Source of the DNA: Gammaproteobacteria bacterium
GTDB taxonomy: Bacteria > Pseudomonadota > Gammaproteobacteria > Nitrosococcales > Methylophagaceae
Reading direction: 5' to 3'
NCBI GenBank assembly: GCA_014859375.1
Contig: JACUUH010000001.1
Span: 124,001 to 188,000 of the forward strand
DNA: 64,000 nucleotides
Shown here: positions 51,889 through 60,730 of the stretch, piece after piece
Numbering within the stretch: position 1 is the first letter of the stretch
How the letters are laid out: each line of letters starts with the position of its first letter
Program-made: the position numbers and the translations under genes
The notes under the pieces: model-generated
The model's input: only the letters and a program-made list of their open reading frames with translations
Told to the model about the DNA's origin: nothing
Databases searched by the model: none

Positions 51889-52731
51889 TTAAGTTAAAAC
51901 GTATTCGAAAACTGTTTTAAATTCATTACCTAAAATAAAAAATTTATCACCCGTTGGTTTTAAATAAAAACTTACGATATTAGATTCTAGACTTGAGAAG
52001 TCTAAAGCTACATTATCAGCGGAGAAACTTATTGGGTTCTCACTAAAGGTATACTGACTTATAGTAGAGTTTGCGGTGTTTAACTGTAAGAATTTTTCAT
52101 TTGGTGAATATAAGGTGTGAGAAATATATGCTCTCCTTAATGAAGGTCCAGCATATATACCAGTTGTGTATGTAGCATTAGCGATATCAAAAGGTGTGGG
52201 CATTGTAAATACTACTACTTGACCGGTACTGCTACTATTTACAAAAACATACTTTCCATCGGATGAGAACGTTAACGCTCTAGCCGTATTTATGAAATTT
52301 TTAATACTTCTAGATTTAATGATTGCTCCAAGGCTGTTTATATTAAACTTATCATTAACTTCATATTCAACTATATTCGCTGAGGTTGATGTGTCGGATA
52401 AAAGGAAAATTGACAATCCGTCTGCCTTCCAATTAAATGCGTGGTAATTGTGACTTCCGAAGATATAGCTACTCTGTAGAAATACGCTACCCAGGTCGTT
52501 AAGTATAGTAAACGAATATTGATACATTCCTGTACCCGTGAGTATATAGAGAACATCAGCATTGGGATTAAATTGAAAATCCCTAACTGTTTCGCCATCT
52601 AACCCTGGTAGGGTACCTGTATTATTACCTTGGTAGGAAAACTCACTTAAATCCACAGGTCTGGCAGATTTTGGTTGACCACGTAATCCTTTTTTTAATA
52701 AAGAGAATGCTATTTTATTAAAATCTGTCAT
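51889..52731 (-). CDS. modular adhesin: LLKKG motif plus beta-propeller
   Basis: 280 aa. The N-terminus MTDFNKIAFSLLKKGLRG has the shared motif (A7 tract). The remainder is a run of ~40-residue blade-like repeats: FQFNPNADVLYILTGTG, FNWKADGLSIFLLSDTS, LTFSSDGKYVFVNSSST, LYSPNEKFLQLN, FYLKPTGDKFFILGN, each ending near a (Y/F)-x-(Y/F)-x-(L/F) strand, as in beta-propellers. The stop of the upstream gene is three bases before its ATG, so the two are co-translated. Confidence 0.7.
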   Translation of the reverse strand: MTDFNKIAFSLLKKGLRGQPKSARPVDLSEFSYQGNNTGTLPGLDGETVRDFQFNPNADVLYILTGTGMYQYSFTILNDLGSVFLQSSYIFGSHNYHAFNWKADGLSIFLLSDTSTSANIVEYEVNDKFNINSLGAIIKSRSIKNFINTARALTFSSDGKYVFVNSSSTGQVVVFTMPTPFDIANATYTTGIYAGPSLRRAYISHTLYSPNEKFLQLNTANSTISQYTFSENPISFSADNVALDFSSLESNIVSFYLKPTGDKFFILGNEFKTVFEYVLT

Positions 52732-52734
52732 GTA

Positions 52735-53352
52735 TTACTCCAATAACCCATTACTGTCAATTATTTCTTGCAGTATCTGGTTTGTTTCTGTTAAAGACTG
52801 AACTTGAGCTTCTAATTCTAAAACTCTACTTCTATCTGTGCGGTTATTTGATAACTGAGCCATTCTATTACTTTCAGCTACTTTATGTTGAACCTGATCC
52901 AACCATTCAGTTGCTGTGCCGGACTTATGAATCTTAACCACAGAGTCAATACCCAATTTAGCTAAAACTAAATCTTCAATATCTTGAGTAATTGATTCTA
53001 ATACCACAGTTTCAGAAAGAGCACCTAATGAGATAGAAAGTACAGTGTGAATGTAGGGGATCTTAGTTACGTCTGGAAATGACACTACGTAAGTATCTGG
53101 AACATAAACGGTAGACTGAGTATCTGACATAAGAGTCAAGATACTTGCCATATTCCGTTCATCTTGTTCGAACACTTCTCTAGTTATACCCATTGGTTCA
53201 TATAGCTGAATCCAGGGGTCTATACCTTGAAACTTTAAGTCGTCAAAGGACTTAATAGCCTTACACGTATAAATGGCCTCACTATCAACTAGGAATGGGA
53301 GTCTTACCTCCCATTTACCTGCTGTATAGATAGGCGGCGTTCTAATAGCCAT
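52735..53352 (-). CDS. virion protein with C-terminal coiled coil, 205 aa
   Basis: AAGGA upstream of ATG. Residues 1-150 are mixed alpha/beta (YVPDTYVVSFPDVTKI; LSISLGALSETVVLES), and the last ~40 form a coiled coil (SRVLELEAQVQSLTETNQIL). Directly upstream of three adhesin genes in the same operon, so it could be the baseplate or connector part to which adhesins attach; this is positional inference only. Confidence 0.6.
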   Translation of the reverse strand: MAIRTPPIYTAGKWEVRLPFLVDSEAIYTCKAIKSFDDLKFQGIDPWIQLYEPMGITREVFEQDERNMASILTLMSDTQSTVYVPDTYVVSFPDVTKIPYIHTVLSISLGALSETVVLESITQDIEDLVLAKLGIDSVVKIHKSGTATEWLDQVQHKVAESNRMAQLSNNRTDRSRVLELEAQVQSLTETNQILQEIIDSNGLLE

Positions 53353-53377
53353 AGTCTATCCTTATTGTTTTTTCTTA

Positions 53378-54754
53378 TTAACCAGTAGTTGTATCTTCAG
53401 TGAATTCTTCACCATTATCAAATTCAGGCATGTAAGGAGTCTCTATGCCTAAACTATCAACTAACGATTTTCGTGTAACCATGATGTACTGGACATTTTC
53501 AAATTCAACTAATGCATACATGTTACCTTCTCTGAATACTCTAGAGTAACCAAATGGCACAGACGTATACGTATCCATTTCCTGAGCAACTTGCAATAAC
53601 TCAGCAAATTTCAAAACAAAGGCTTGAGTTCTTTCACTCATTCGAGCAAAATCCGAAGTTCCGATAGGTACATCAATGTAATCGGGGAACATCTCATTGA
53701 ATCTAGAAATACCATTTCTGTTAACCGCACTACCTGTGGCTAAGAATCCCATAGTGGTAGAAGGTGCGGTGGCAATAGTAGTGTTCTCTATAATCTGCGC
53801 TGGCGCGTACCCGGTGCCAACACACGTTACCTCTGCTATTTCTCTAGCTCTCTGAATTGTAATAACCGGAGAGTTAAACCCAGCTTGAACTGTTTGGTTA
53901 GGTATTGCGTATTGATGCCAAAGAGGTGTGATTATAAACTCCACTGGGGTAAAAAGATCTGGGAATCTATCTAACCATTGCTCGCGAGTATAATTGGAGT
54001 TAGCAAGAATCCAATCTATTAAACCCATTCTCACCTTATCGTTTTCGCCACCTGCTCTACCATATACTAAAACGGTCCAGTTAGTAAGAATAGCTTCACC
54101 CAATGGATCTGGGTCAATCCACTCATATTCGTTTGTGAATAATAAAGTGTATGGGTCTTTATCACGGGTTTCTACTACTCGTTCCATTAAACGTTTTGTA
54201 TTGTTCTCAGCTATTAGAGAAGCTACAGTAGCACTATCTTTAAAGAAGTCATCAATGTTCTCTATTGGCGCCACTACTTTATATTCATAGATGTCGTATT
54301 GAGTTGAGAAGGCCTCATCCACTAGCCACAGTTTAACGTAGTTATCTTCACCTACTAATCTAAAACTCAACCACTCTGGAACCCAAATATTACCGTCAGT
54401 AACCAAAGGCCCTAATTCAATAGAATGAGCTTGACCCATAGTCTCGCCAACTATCCATTGTTCAACACCGGTTCTATCGGCTGTAAAGGTACCGTCCTTA
54501 GCTTTAGTCAATATAAATAGACCAAGGTTCAAACAGAACTCTACATAGTTCTGAGGGACCTCTACTTTACCCTGACCTTCAATGTGACTGTTGAATGTAT
54601 GTAGTTCAACGCCTGGATAGTTTAGGTCTTTGTAATAACCTGTTTCAATAGCGTAAGTTAGGGAGTCTTTAGAGATTTCCCCTATTGGATGTATTGCTCC
54701 AGGATTATTGTCTGTGAGCTCTTGGTAACCAATAAAACCTTTTAAAATAAACAT
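53378..54754 (-). CDS. virion structural protein, 458 aa, unknown
   Basis: First gene of the leftward adhesin operon; GAGG precedes the ATG. Contains FIGYQELTDNNPGAIHPIGE at the start, and a GTGYAPAQIIENTTI segment with an 'ITVDRAREIAEV'-like strand near residue 300, which is reminiscent of beta-domain modules in large virion proteins. No firm family. Probably a baseplate or tail protein. Confidence 0.6.
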   Translation of the reverse strand: MFILKGFIGYQELTDNNPGAIHPIGEISKDSLTYAIETGYYKDLNYPGVELHTFNSHIEGQGKVEVPQNYVEFCLNLGLFILTKAKDGTFTADRTGVEQWIVGETMGQAHSIELGPLVTDGNIWVPEWLSFRLVGEDNYVKLWLVDEAFSTQYDIYEYKVVAPIENIDDFFKDSATVASLIAENNTKRLMERVVETRDKDPYTLLFTNEYEWIDPDPLGEAILTNWTVLVYGRAGGENDKVRMGLIDWILANSNYTREQWLDRFPDLFTPVEFIITPLWHQYAIPNQTVQAGFNSPVITIQRAREIAEVTCVGTGYAPAQIIENTTIATAPSTTMGFLATGSAVNRNGISRFNEMFPDYIDVPIGTSDFARMSERTQAFVLKFAELLQVAQEMDTYTSVPFGYSRVFREGNMYALVEFENVQYIMVTRKSLVDSLGIETPYMPEFDNGEEFTEDTTTG

Positions 54755-54886
54755 TGTTGTAAACCTCAGTTATATATGCTATTATTAATAGCGAATCTTA
54801 TGACACATAAGATTGAAGCACTTCTCATAAAAAGGAGAGTTTTTGTTAATAAGATGTAAATATAATAGACTAAGGGAACGGACAAA
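54755..54886. promoter_or_regulatory. divergent region before the spanin genes
   Basis: 132 bases between divergent genes. It contains TATGACA at 54799-54805 (plus), flanked by an imperfect inverted repeat (ATCTTATG / CATAAGAT, 54796-54813), and an AAATATAATAG sequence close to the spanin gene. Likely carries promoters in both directions. Confidence 0.4.
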
Positions 54887-55339
54887 ATGACTTTACATAG
54901 TTTAGGTCTCTTTAAAGCTATGTGGTCTTTTTTTAAAGAAACATACATAAAAAACGAAGAGGCTAGAAAGCCATCTTTTCTGAGTAAAGTAATAGTAACC
55001 GTTGGTATGTTTGTTGCGATACTCTGGGGTACTTTTGAAGCAGGCGCATACGTCTATAATGAAGTGTGGGTAAGGCAGAAGGTACTAACGGAGGAAATTG
55101 AAAAACTCAGAGATGAAAAGTGGACGGTGATGCAAGGGAGAAATGAACTTGGAGAAACCTTACACAAAGTTAAGATTGCGTTGATGGATTGTGAGCAACG
55201 GGAGAAACAATGGTCAGAGGCCACGGTTATCTTAAACGAAGTTATAAGGAATGAGGATACTAATTCTAATAAAATCAAAGAGATAGTCGATAAAGTATCA
55301 CCTAGAGCCATAGACCGTTTGGAAGAAATGAAGGAATAG
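54887..55339 (+). CDS. inner-membrane spanin (i-spanin, Rz-like)
   Basis: 150 aa with the i-spanin layout: a cytoplasmic N-terminus, one membrane helix (KVIVTVGMFVAILWGTFEAG, ~36-56), then a periplasmic coiled coil to the C-terminus (TEEIEKLRDEKWTVMQGRNE...KIALMDCEQREKQW). It is followed within seven bases by a lipoprotein gene, the usual two-gene spanin arrangement. Together they would fuse the inner and outer membranes at the end of lysis. It is ~41 kb from the endolysin gene. Confidence 0.75.
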   Translation: MTLHSLGLFKAMWSFFKETYIKNEEARKPSFLSKVIVTVGMFVAILWGTFEAGAYVYNEVWVRQKVLTEEIEKLRDEKWTVMQGRNELGETLHKVKIALMDCEQREKQWSEATVILNEVIRNEDTNSNKIKEIVDKVSPRAIDRLEEMKE

Positions 55340-55346
55340 TTGTACA

Positions 55347-55730
55347 ATGTTTAAAGTATCCGCAGCCATTATTCTAAGTTTATTTCTATCTGGTTGTATA
55401 AGTTCTAACATAGTTATTGTCGTAACTGATAAAGAGACCAAGACTATGTTAGACGGCAGTAGAAAAGAAGATAAGGTTACTGGTGAAAAGAACGAGAATC
55501 AATCGGTGGCTGTGGATAGAGTTAATAATCTCAATGATGTAACTATACCCAACCGACCTCCGTTACCACCTTTACCAAAGTTCTCATCTGCAGATAGAAA
55601 TAACCCAGAGTTAATAGAAAATATATTGGTCGATTACATTATCGAACTCAGAGCTCACATATCTGATTTCTATGAAGACGTAGAAATATGTGAAAGAGAA
55701 TTTAGAGAGCAAAAAGGTTTGAATTGGTAA
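55347..55730 (+). CDS. outer-membrane spanin lipoprotein (o-spanin, Rz1-like)
   Basis: 127 aa. Signal peptide MFKVSAAIILSLFLSGC with lipobox LSGC (Cys17), then a polar linker and a proline-rich stretch (IPNRPPLPPLPKF) typical of Rz1 proteins, and a helical C-terminus. It is longer than lambda Rz1 but similar in order of parts. Expressed with the i-spanin, whose stop is seven bases away. Confidence 0.75.
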   Translation: MFKVSAAIILSLFLSGCISSNIVIVVTDKETKTMLDGSRKEDKVTGEKNENQSVAVDRVNNLNDVTIPNRPPLPPLPKFSSADRNNPELIENILVDYIIELRAHISDFYEDVEICEREFREQKGLNW

Positions 55731-55749
55731 TTTCCATTGTAAAAAAATA

Positions 55750-55785
55750 AATAAGGGCTCTATTATTTAGAGTCTTTATTATTTT
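55750..55785 (+). terminator. terminator after the spanin pair
   Basis: AATAAGGGCTCTA pairs with TAGAGTCTTTATT with G-U wobbles, a five-base loop, then ATTTTATTATTT. Confidence 0.65.
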
Positions 55786-55822
55786 ATTATTTCCTAAAAA
55801 GAAAAAAGAGTTGAGAATACAC

Positions 55823-57349
55823 ATGAGTGATTTGTTAGGAGTTTTTTATACCGATGGAGGGTGTCGACCTTCCAATGGATATGGTGGCTGGGGGTTTCAC
55901 GGTTATGCATATAGTTACGAGGTGGGTAAACAAGGTACTGGTCTAAAGGATTGGCTTATAACACCAATAGGTTATGTTAAAAAGAATGCATTTACAGACA
56001 TCGACCTCATTCACATTTGGGATCATATCACTCGAGACGTAGAACACGATAATACTTTAGTTGAATCCTTGAGAACTAGAAATGTTAAAGTAGATAAATA
56101 TCTAGATGGATTTGGTTCACTAGGCGATAACTCCACTAACAATCAAGCCGAGGTTTGTGGTTTAATTAATGCAATGAAAGAAGTAGAGAAGCATTCTTTC
56201 AAAAAAGTTATGTTCTACATTGATAGTAGATATGTTTTAGATGGTGTCACTGAATGGCATGAAAATTGGGTTAAGAACGGTTGGGTTAAATCTGATGGTA
56301 AGATGGTTTCTAATCACGAACAGTGGAAAGAGTTATTAGAGATTAAGGAAAGTCTTATTAACTCTGGTGTAGAAATCATCTTTGATTGGGTCAAGGGACA
56401 CGTAGGTAACCTAGGTAATGAGAAGGCTGATAATAATGCCACCAAGGGTGTAATAGTAAGTAAGAAGGGTCTAGAGTATAGATCTGTCAAAGAACATCCA
56501 GCTGGCGGTTATTGGAATCCTAGCGTGGATAATAATAGAATGATCTCACATAAGGCTTGGTATTTTAACACTGGAACGGATGTATCTCCTAAAACACCTT
56601 GTGGTAAAACCATCTATCATATTGGCAAGCACGGTAAAGATAGCGACTTCTTAGGTAAACCTATGTCCGATGCTGCGTTCTCCGTTATATTCGCTGAACA
56701 TGAAGAACCTGGATTAGAAGTTGTGCGTAAAGTACAGAACTCGCTAGATGACTCAGGTCTTACATCTATTGTCATAGGTAAACTTGATAATATCAATAAA
56801 CCAGCATATAGCCATGAGATCATAGCGGAGGAAGGTTTAACTCTACAACAAAAAGGTTTTAAGTTCGATCTATACACGCCGGACGATAATCAAATCACCG
56901 AAGAGTTAAGGCCTCCTCGTTTAGCTTTCAACGTTGTTGAAATAATGAATACTCTAGAATCTATACTTTTAGACTTTATGGGCGGTAAAACACGTGAAGA
57001 TTTAGTCTTTAGTGAAATCACTGACATAATTTATGAGAGAATTAATAAGGGTTCTAAGGTAAAAAGTAAACTTTTACCTAACATAGACTCGTTGACAAAG
57101 AGTATTAGTGTTAAGGTACCCTACAATTTATTATCCTCTCAAGGTGAGTCTAATATAAAGTTAACTCTAGGTATGGATATACCTGATAGAAATACTTTAT
57201 CCGCTTTAGCAGGAAAAGACCCACAGGTTTGGGTAGTAACTTGGAGGGAATCTAAGCAGGCTTTTCGCTATGCGTCGATAGTGAAGGCTGGTAACGACTA
57301 TGGTATCTGGGTTGGTTTTTACTCTAATATTCATTTATTAACAAGTTAA
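55823..57349 (+). CDS. RNase H-like protein with extra C-terminal domain
   Basis: 508 aa from ATG 55823 (MSDLLGVFYTDGG); an in-frame TTG at 55811 is possible. The N-terminal ~215 residues are an RNase H type I domain with all four acidic residues: Asp11 (YTDGGCRPS), Glu110 (NNQAEVCGL), Asp134 (FYIDSRYVLD) and Asp203 (NEKADNNA), plus His193 in VKGHVGN. This would cut RNA in RNA:DNA hybrids, e.g. primers. A ~60-residue insertion lies between the first two catalytic residues. The C-terminal ~290 residues are an unknown domain, so the full protein is about three times the usual length. Confidence 0.75.
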   Translation: MSDLLGVFYTDGGCRPSNGYGGWGFHGYAYSYEVGKQGTGLKDWLITPIGYVKKNAFTDIDLIHIWDHITRDVEHDNTLVESLRTRNVKVDKYLDGFGSLGDNSTNNQAEVCGLINAMKEVEKHSFKKVMFYIDSRYVLDGVTEWHENWVKNGWVKSDGKMVSNHEQWKELLEIKESLINSGVEIIFDWVKGHVGNLGNEKADNNATKGVIVSKKGLEYRSVKEHPAGGYWNPSVDNNRMISHKAWYFNTGTDVSPKTPCGKTIYHIGKHGKDSDFLGKPMSDAAFSVIFAEHEEPGLEVVRKVQNSLDDSGLTSIVIGKLDNINKPAYSHEIIAEEGLTLQQKGFKFDLYTPDDNQITEELRPPRLAFNVVEIMNTLESILLDFMGGKTREDLVFSEITDIIYERINKGSKVKSKLLPNIDSLTKSISVKVPYNLLSSQGESNIKLTLGMDIPDRNTLSALAGKDPQVWVVTWRESKQAFRYASIVKAGNDYGIWVGFYSNIHLLTS

Positions 57350-57356
57350 GGTTAGA

Positions 57357-57764
57357 ATGATGAATTTCATAAGAGGATCTTTACTGAAGTTACTCTCATT
57401 CTTATTGCCTAATCATGGAAAGCGAGCTGTGTTCTTAACAACTTTATTTATGGAGATATCTAAAGTATCTCCTAAACATGAAGAGATATTAGAACAACTC
57501 AACAAAGAACTTAAAATCGTTGACGATGTTAGGTCCTTTGGAGTTCCGATAAGTTTGTATAAAGTGATCTGGGGTAATAAGCATATAAACACAGATAACA
57601 TTGACTGTACTCAAAAGGAACAGCAGTTAAATGGTATCTATAGTAGAGTAGTGAAAGAATTAGCCGATTGGAGTCATTATAGCAACGATGAACAAGTTAA
57701 GCAAGAAGTTCGTCTAGTTATTATGGCCGGGATGAAAGCCCGTCAACAGTTGGCAGCAGCATAA
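57357..57764 (+). CDS. unknown helical protein, 135 aa
   Basis: Starts a few bases after the RNase H gene; two adjacent ATGs (57357, 57360) are possible. Basic, mostly helical, with a weakly hydrophobic N-terminus (LLKLLSFLLPNHGKRAVFLT). No known motif. Probably in one operon with the RNase H gene. Confidence 0.55.
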   Translation: MMNFIRGSLLKLLSFLLPNHGKRAVFLTTLFMEISKVSPKHEEILEQLNKELKIVDDVRSFGVPISLYKVIWGNKHINTDNIDCTQKEQQLNGIYSRVVKELADWSHYSNDEQVKQEVRLVIMAGMKARQQLAAA

Positions 57765-57789
57765 GTTAGTATATTCCTTAAAAGGGCAT

Positions 57790-57826
57790 AAAAGGTGGGT
57801 TTAACCCACCTTTTATTTATACCGTT
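57790..57826. terminator. bidirectional terminator with TTTATACC tail
   Basis: AAAAGGTGGGTT / AACCCACCTTTT stem followed by ATTTATACCGTTTTTT, between convergent genes. Confidence 0.85.
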
Positions 57827-57828
57827 TT

Positions 57829-58680
57829 TTATCTTTCTATCTTTTTTATAGTGTCGTTTAATGCGACATTAAGAGAGGTAAGTTGATAAATGACCACAGA
57901 AACAAACTCTAGTTCTCTAGCACATGTGAAAGTAATTTTGTAAAGATTATCTACTGCTCTTTTAGAAACATCTTGATACTCATCTTCACTCATTATCTCA
58001 TATAACTTATCTAGGTAACCACCTATCTCCTCTACCTTACTAATCAACTCACGTTTGTTAATAGTTAGAGCTTTTGAAGAAACAGTAGAGACATTCTTTA
58101 AAACATCAGCTGCGTCTTTATTAGAACTAAAGACATCACCAAATTTAGCTTCGTACTTATTACTACCTCGTTTGAAGCACTTACCTAATTTTAATGACAG
58201 ACCATCTATATCGTGAGGTTCGAAGTCTTTAATGTTAACCCCACCGCCTTTCAATAGACTATCTGGGTCATTGATGTTCTCAGCTAAGTATCTGGCATAA
58301 GGGTTTAGGACTTCTTCCATAACTTTAGTGGCGGCGTCTACCGCTTTATCTAAAGCTTCTACATATTGGTTATATTTAACGTTCATTCCAGGGGGGGTGT
58401 AGACATTAGCAAGACGAATATTAATATACCCTACTTTATCTATAGCCTTCTCAAATTTCTTGGAAGGCATAACTAGGGCTGAACCAGCAAGCCATTCTTC
58501 TGAAAACTTGTTAGTTACTTCACCTTTGGTAAAAAACCCAGCGGCGCTTTTTAAGAAGTTAGTAAAACCTTCTTTTAATTTGTCGATACTTAAAAATTCT
58601 TGCGAGACTACCAAATCTATATGACCCTCTGCAGAGATATTAGGTGAGGTTTGGTTGTCTGGTAGCTTATTATCGGACAT
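57829..58680 (-). CDS. unknown helical protein, possible inner-head protein
   Basis: 283 aa from ATG 58680 (MSDNKLPDNQ), which has AAAAGGA upstream; a longer open frame to 58743 lacks a site. Almost wholly helical and without cysteine-rich or enzyme motifs (QYVEALDKAVDAATKVMEEV; LISKVEEIGGYLDKLYEIM). Similar single helical proteins in jumbo phages are virion or injected proteins, but this is not shown. It contains a G7 run (plus strand) near 58391. Confidence 0.55.
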   Translation of the reverse strand: MSDNKLPDNQTSPNISAEGHIDLVVSQEFLSIDKLKEGFTNFLKSAAGFFTKGEVTNKFSEEWLAGSALVMPSKKFEKAIDKVGYINIRLANVYTPPGMNVKYNQYVEALDKAVDAATKVMEEVLNPYARYLAENINDPDSLLKGGGVNIKDFEPHDIDGLSLKLGKCFKRGSNKYEAKFGDVFSSNKDAADVLKNVSTVSSKALTINKRELISKVEEIGGYLDKLYEIMSEDEYQDVSKRAVDNLYKITFTCARELEFVSVVIYQLTSLNVALNDTIKKIER

Positions 58681-58791
58681 ATATTTTCCTTTTGTATTCC
58701 ATTGATGTTTATAACTAGACCATAAAATTAAACATTTAAACAATATAGTCTGAAAACAATTTAATATTAAATAAATATTGGGAGATGTTAC

Positions 58792-60222
58792 GTGAGTTCC
58801 TTAAAAAAGTTTAACCGGTCGCCATTGATTAGACCGCTGCTCAATGTTGGGTGTCTTTTTGACATACCTACTGGTGTTTACTTAAAAGGCAAACATGGTG
58901 AGAATATCCTTAATGCGGGTCTTCCACACATTACTGGCATTGTGGGTAGAGGTAACACATTTAAATCTACTATTGCCCATTTCATGAATCTAAGATCTTT
59001 GGATAGACACCGAGCTGCAGAAGATATCATCTACGATACCGAAGTTAGTTTGTCTTTAGCTCGTTTAAGACAATTATCCACCAACATGACATTCTTACCA
59101 TTTGAAGATTTCGAAGACGAAGACTCTCGAATTGTACTAACGGATAAAACTCAAGAGTTGGGTAGTGCCTGGTTTGAAAAGTACAAAGAGGTGATGCGTG
59201 ATAGAGCTAAAGATAAAACCACTATCAAGACTACACCTTTTATAAACAAAGATGGCGAGTATGTTAAAGGTATTTATCCTTTCTTGGGTGAACTAGATTC
59301 CTTCAGTCAAATGAGTATTGAAGCTGTAGAGACTCTATTAGATAAAGGACAAATTGGTGACTCCAAGTTAAACACTGAAGCTTTGAAAGAAGGTGCTGCT
59401 AAATCTCAGTTGATGGTTCAGCTTCCAGGATTAACCGGAATGGGCGGTGGTTATCTAGTGATGACGGCGCACGTAGGTGATGAACACCAGTTAGATCCCT
59501 ATGCTCCTCCTTCTAAGAAATTAGCTTTTTTAAAAGGTAAGTCTAAGATTAAACGTGTGCCTGAAAACTTCACGTTCCTTACAAACAACTTATGGTACTG
59601 CGCTAATGCGACAGTATTAATAAACCAAGCTAACAAAACACCCGAGTATCCTAGAGGTCCTGAGGATGATTTGAAAGGCGATACAGATTTAATGATCGTT
59701 ACCATTCAAAACCTTAGAGCTAAAACAGGCCCTACAGGTATTCCATTTGAATTAGTAATTTCACAAAGTGAAGGTGTTCACGTTGGTCTATCCGAATTCA
59801 ATTACATCAAAAATCATGGCCGTTATGGGTTAGGTGGCCACGATAGAAGTTACTATCTTGAATTAGTCCCTGATATCAGCCTACAGCGCACCACAGTGCG
59901 TTCTAAGATTGATGAGAGTCCAAAGTTACGTCGTGCTTTAGAAATCGCCTCAGAGATGTGTCAAATTAAGAATTTGTGGCATCACTTCCCTAAAGAGCTA
60001 TTATGTAGTCCAAAAGAACTATATGACGACCTCGTCAAAAAGGGATATGATTGGGAGCTTCTACTAGATACTCGCGGTTACTGGATGTTTGAAGAAGATA
60101 TTACAAAGGAAGATAAACCTTTCTTATCTACTTTAGACTTAATGGAAATGAGAGTTGGAAAATACCACCCCTATTGGTACCCAACAAGTAAAGATAAAAT
60201 GAAAAAATTAGAGGATAAGTAA
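58792..60222 (+). CDS. RecA/UvsX-like recombination ATPase
   Basis: 476 aa; GTG start with GGGAG upstream. P-loop HITGIVGRGNTFKSTIAHF (about 46-64), where NTFKST replaces the usual GxGKS/T. An acidic strand follows (EDIIYDTEVSLSLARL), and later GGYLVMTAHVGDE fits a Walker B/sensor region. The order and length suit a RecA/UvsX-type or SSAP-associated (Sak4-like) ATPase for homologous recombination. The helicase at 187-1722 has a similarly altered P-loop. Overlaps the SLOG gene by one base. Confidence 0.65.
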   Translation: MSSLKKFNRSPLIRPLLNVGCLFDIPTGVYLKGKHGENILNAGLPHITGIVGRGNTFKSTIAHFMNLRSLDRHRAAEDIIYDTEVSLSLARLRQLSTNMTFLPFEDFEDEDSRIVLTDKTQELGSAWFEKYKEVMRDRAKDKTTIKTTPFINKDGEYVKGIYPFLGELDSFSQMSIEAVETLLDKGQIGDSKLNTEALKEGAAKSQLMVQLPGLTGMGGGYLVMTAHVGDEHQLDPYAPPSKKLAFLKGKSKIKRVPENFTFLTNNLWYCANATVLINQANKTPEYPRGPEDDLKGDTDLMIVTIQNLRAKTGPTGIPFELVISQSEGVHVGLSEFNYIKNHGRYGLGGHDRSYYLELVPDISLQRTTVRSKIDESPKLRRALEIASEMCQIKNLWHHFPKELLCSPKELYDDLVKKGYDWELLLDTRGYWMFEEDITKEDKPFLSTLDLMEMRVGKYHPYWYPTSKDKMKKLEDK

Positions 60223-60716
60223 TGAGTCAAGTGAAACTAATAGTCACGGGTACTAAGACATTTGAAAATAAGAAGCTGGTTATTCAGGTTCTTAATGACA
60301 TGAAATCTAAAATCTCAGAATTAGAAGTTGTGACAGGTGCCGACAAAGGTCCTGAAACAATGGCAGCTGAATGGGCTGAATATAATAACACACCCTCTAA
60401 AATTTTCAAAGTTAACTGGAAAGATATTAACGTTGAAGGTGCTGATGTTGCGGAAGGACCTTACGGTAAATATAATCGTAAAGCAGGTGTTGCAAGAAAC
60501 AGAGAAATGGTTGAGTACGGAACTCATCTATTGGCATTTTGGGACGGTGAAGACATCGGCACTAAAATTCTAATTGAGTTCGCTAAGAAGGCCAACCTTA
60601 AAATTAAAATCTTCATCATTGAAGGCGATAACATTAGACCTCAGGAAGATGAACAACCTGAAGTAGAATTAAAAGCTGAAGCCACTATGGACGATGATGA
60701 CGACCTAGGTTTTTGA
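60222..60716 (+). CDS. SLOG-superfamily protein (DUF2493-like)
   Basis: 164 aa; starts in the TAATG overlap with the ATPase gene. It matches the DUF2493 part of the SLOG nucleotide-binding superfamily: LIVTGTKTFENKKL, VVTGADKGPETMAAEWA, RNREMVEYGTHLLAFWDGE and GT..LIEFAKKA in order. SLOG proteins bind nucleotides or nucleotide-derived signals; here the role is unknown. An acidic C-terminal tail (DDDDDLGF), resembling tails of single-strand-binding-type partners, is unusual for the family and hints at interaction with the DNA machinery. Confidence 0.75.
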   Translation: MSQVKLIVTGTKTFENKKLVIQVLNDMKSKISELEVVTGADKGPETMAAEWAEYNNTPSKIFKVNWKDINVEGADVAEGPYGKYNRKAGVARNREMVEYGTHLLAFWDGEDIGTKILIEFAKKANLKIKIFIIEGDNIRPQEDEQPEVELKAEATMDDDDDLGF

Positions 60717-60730
60717 TAACGGAGTTTTGA

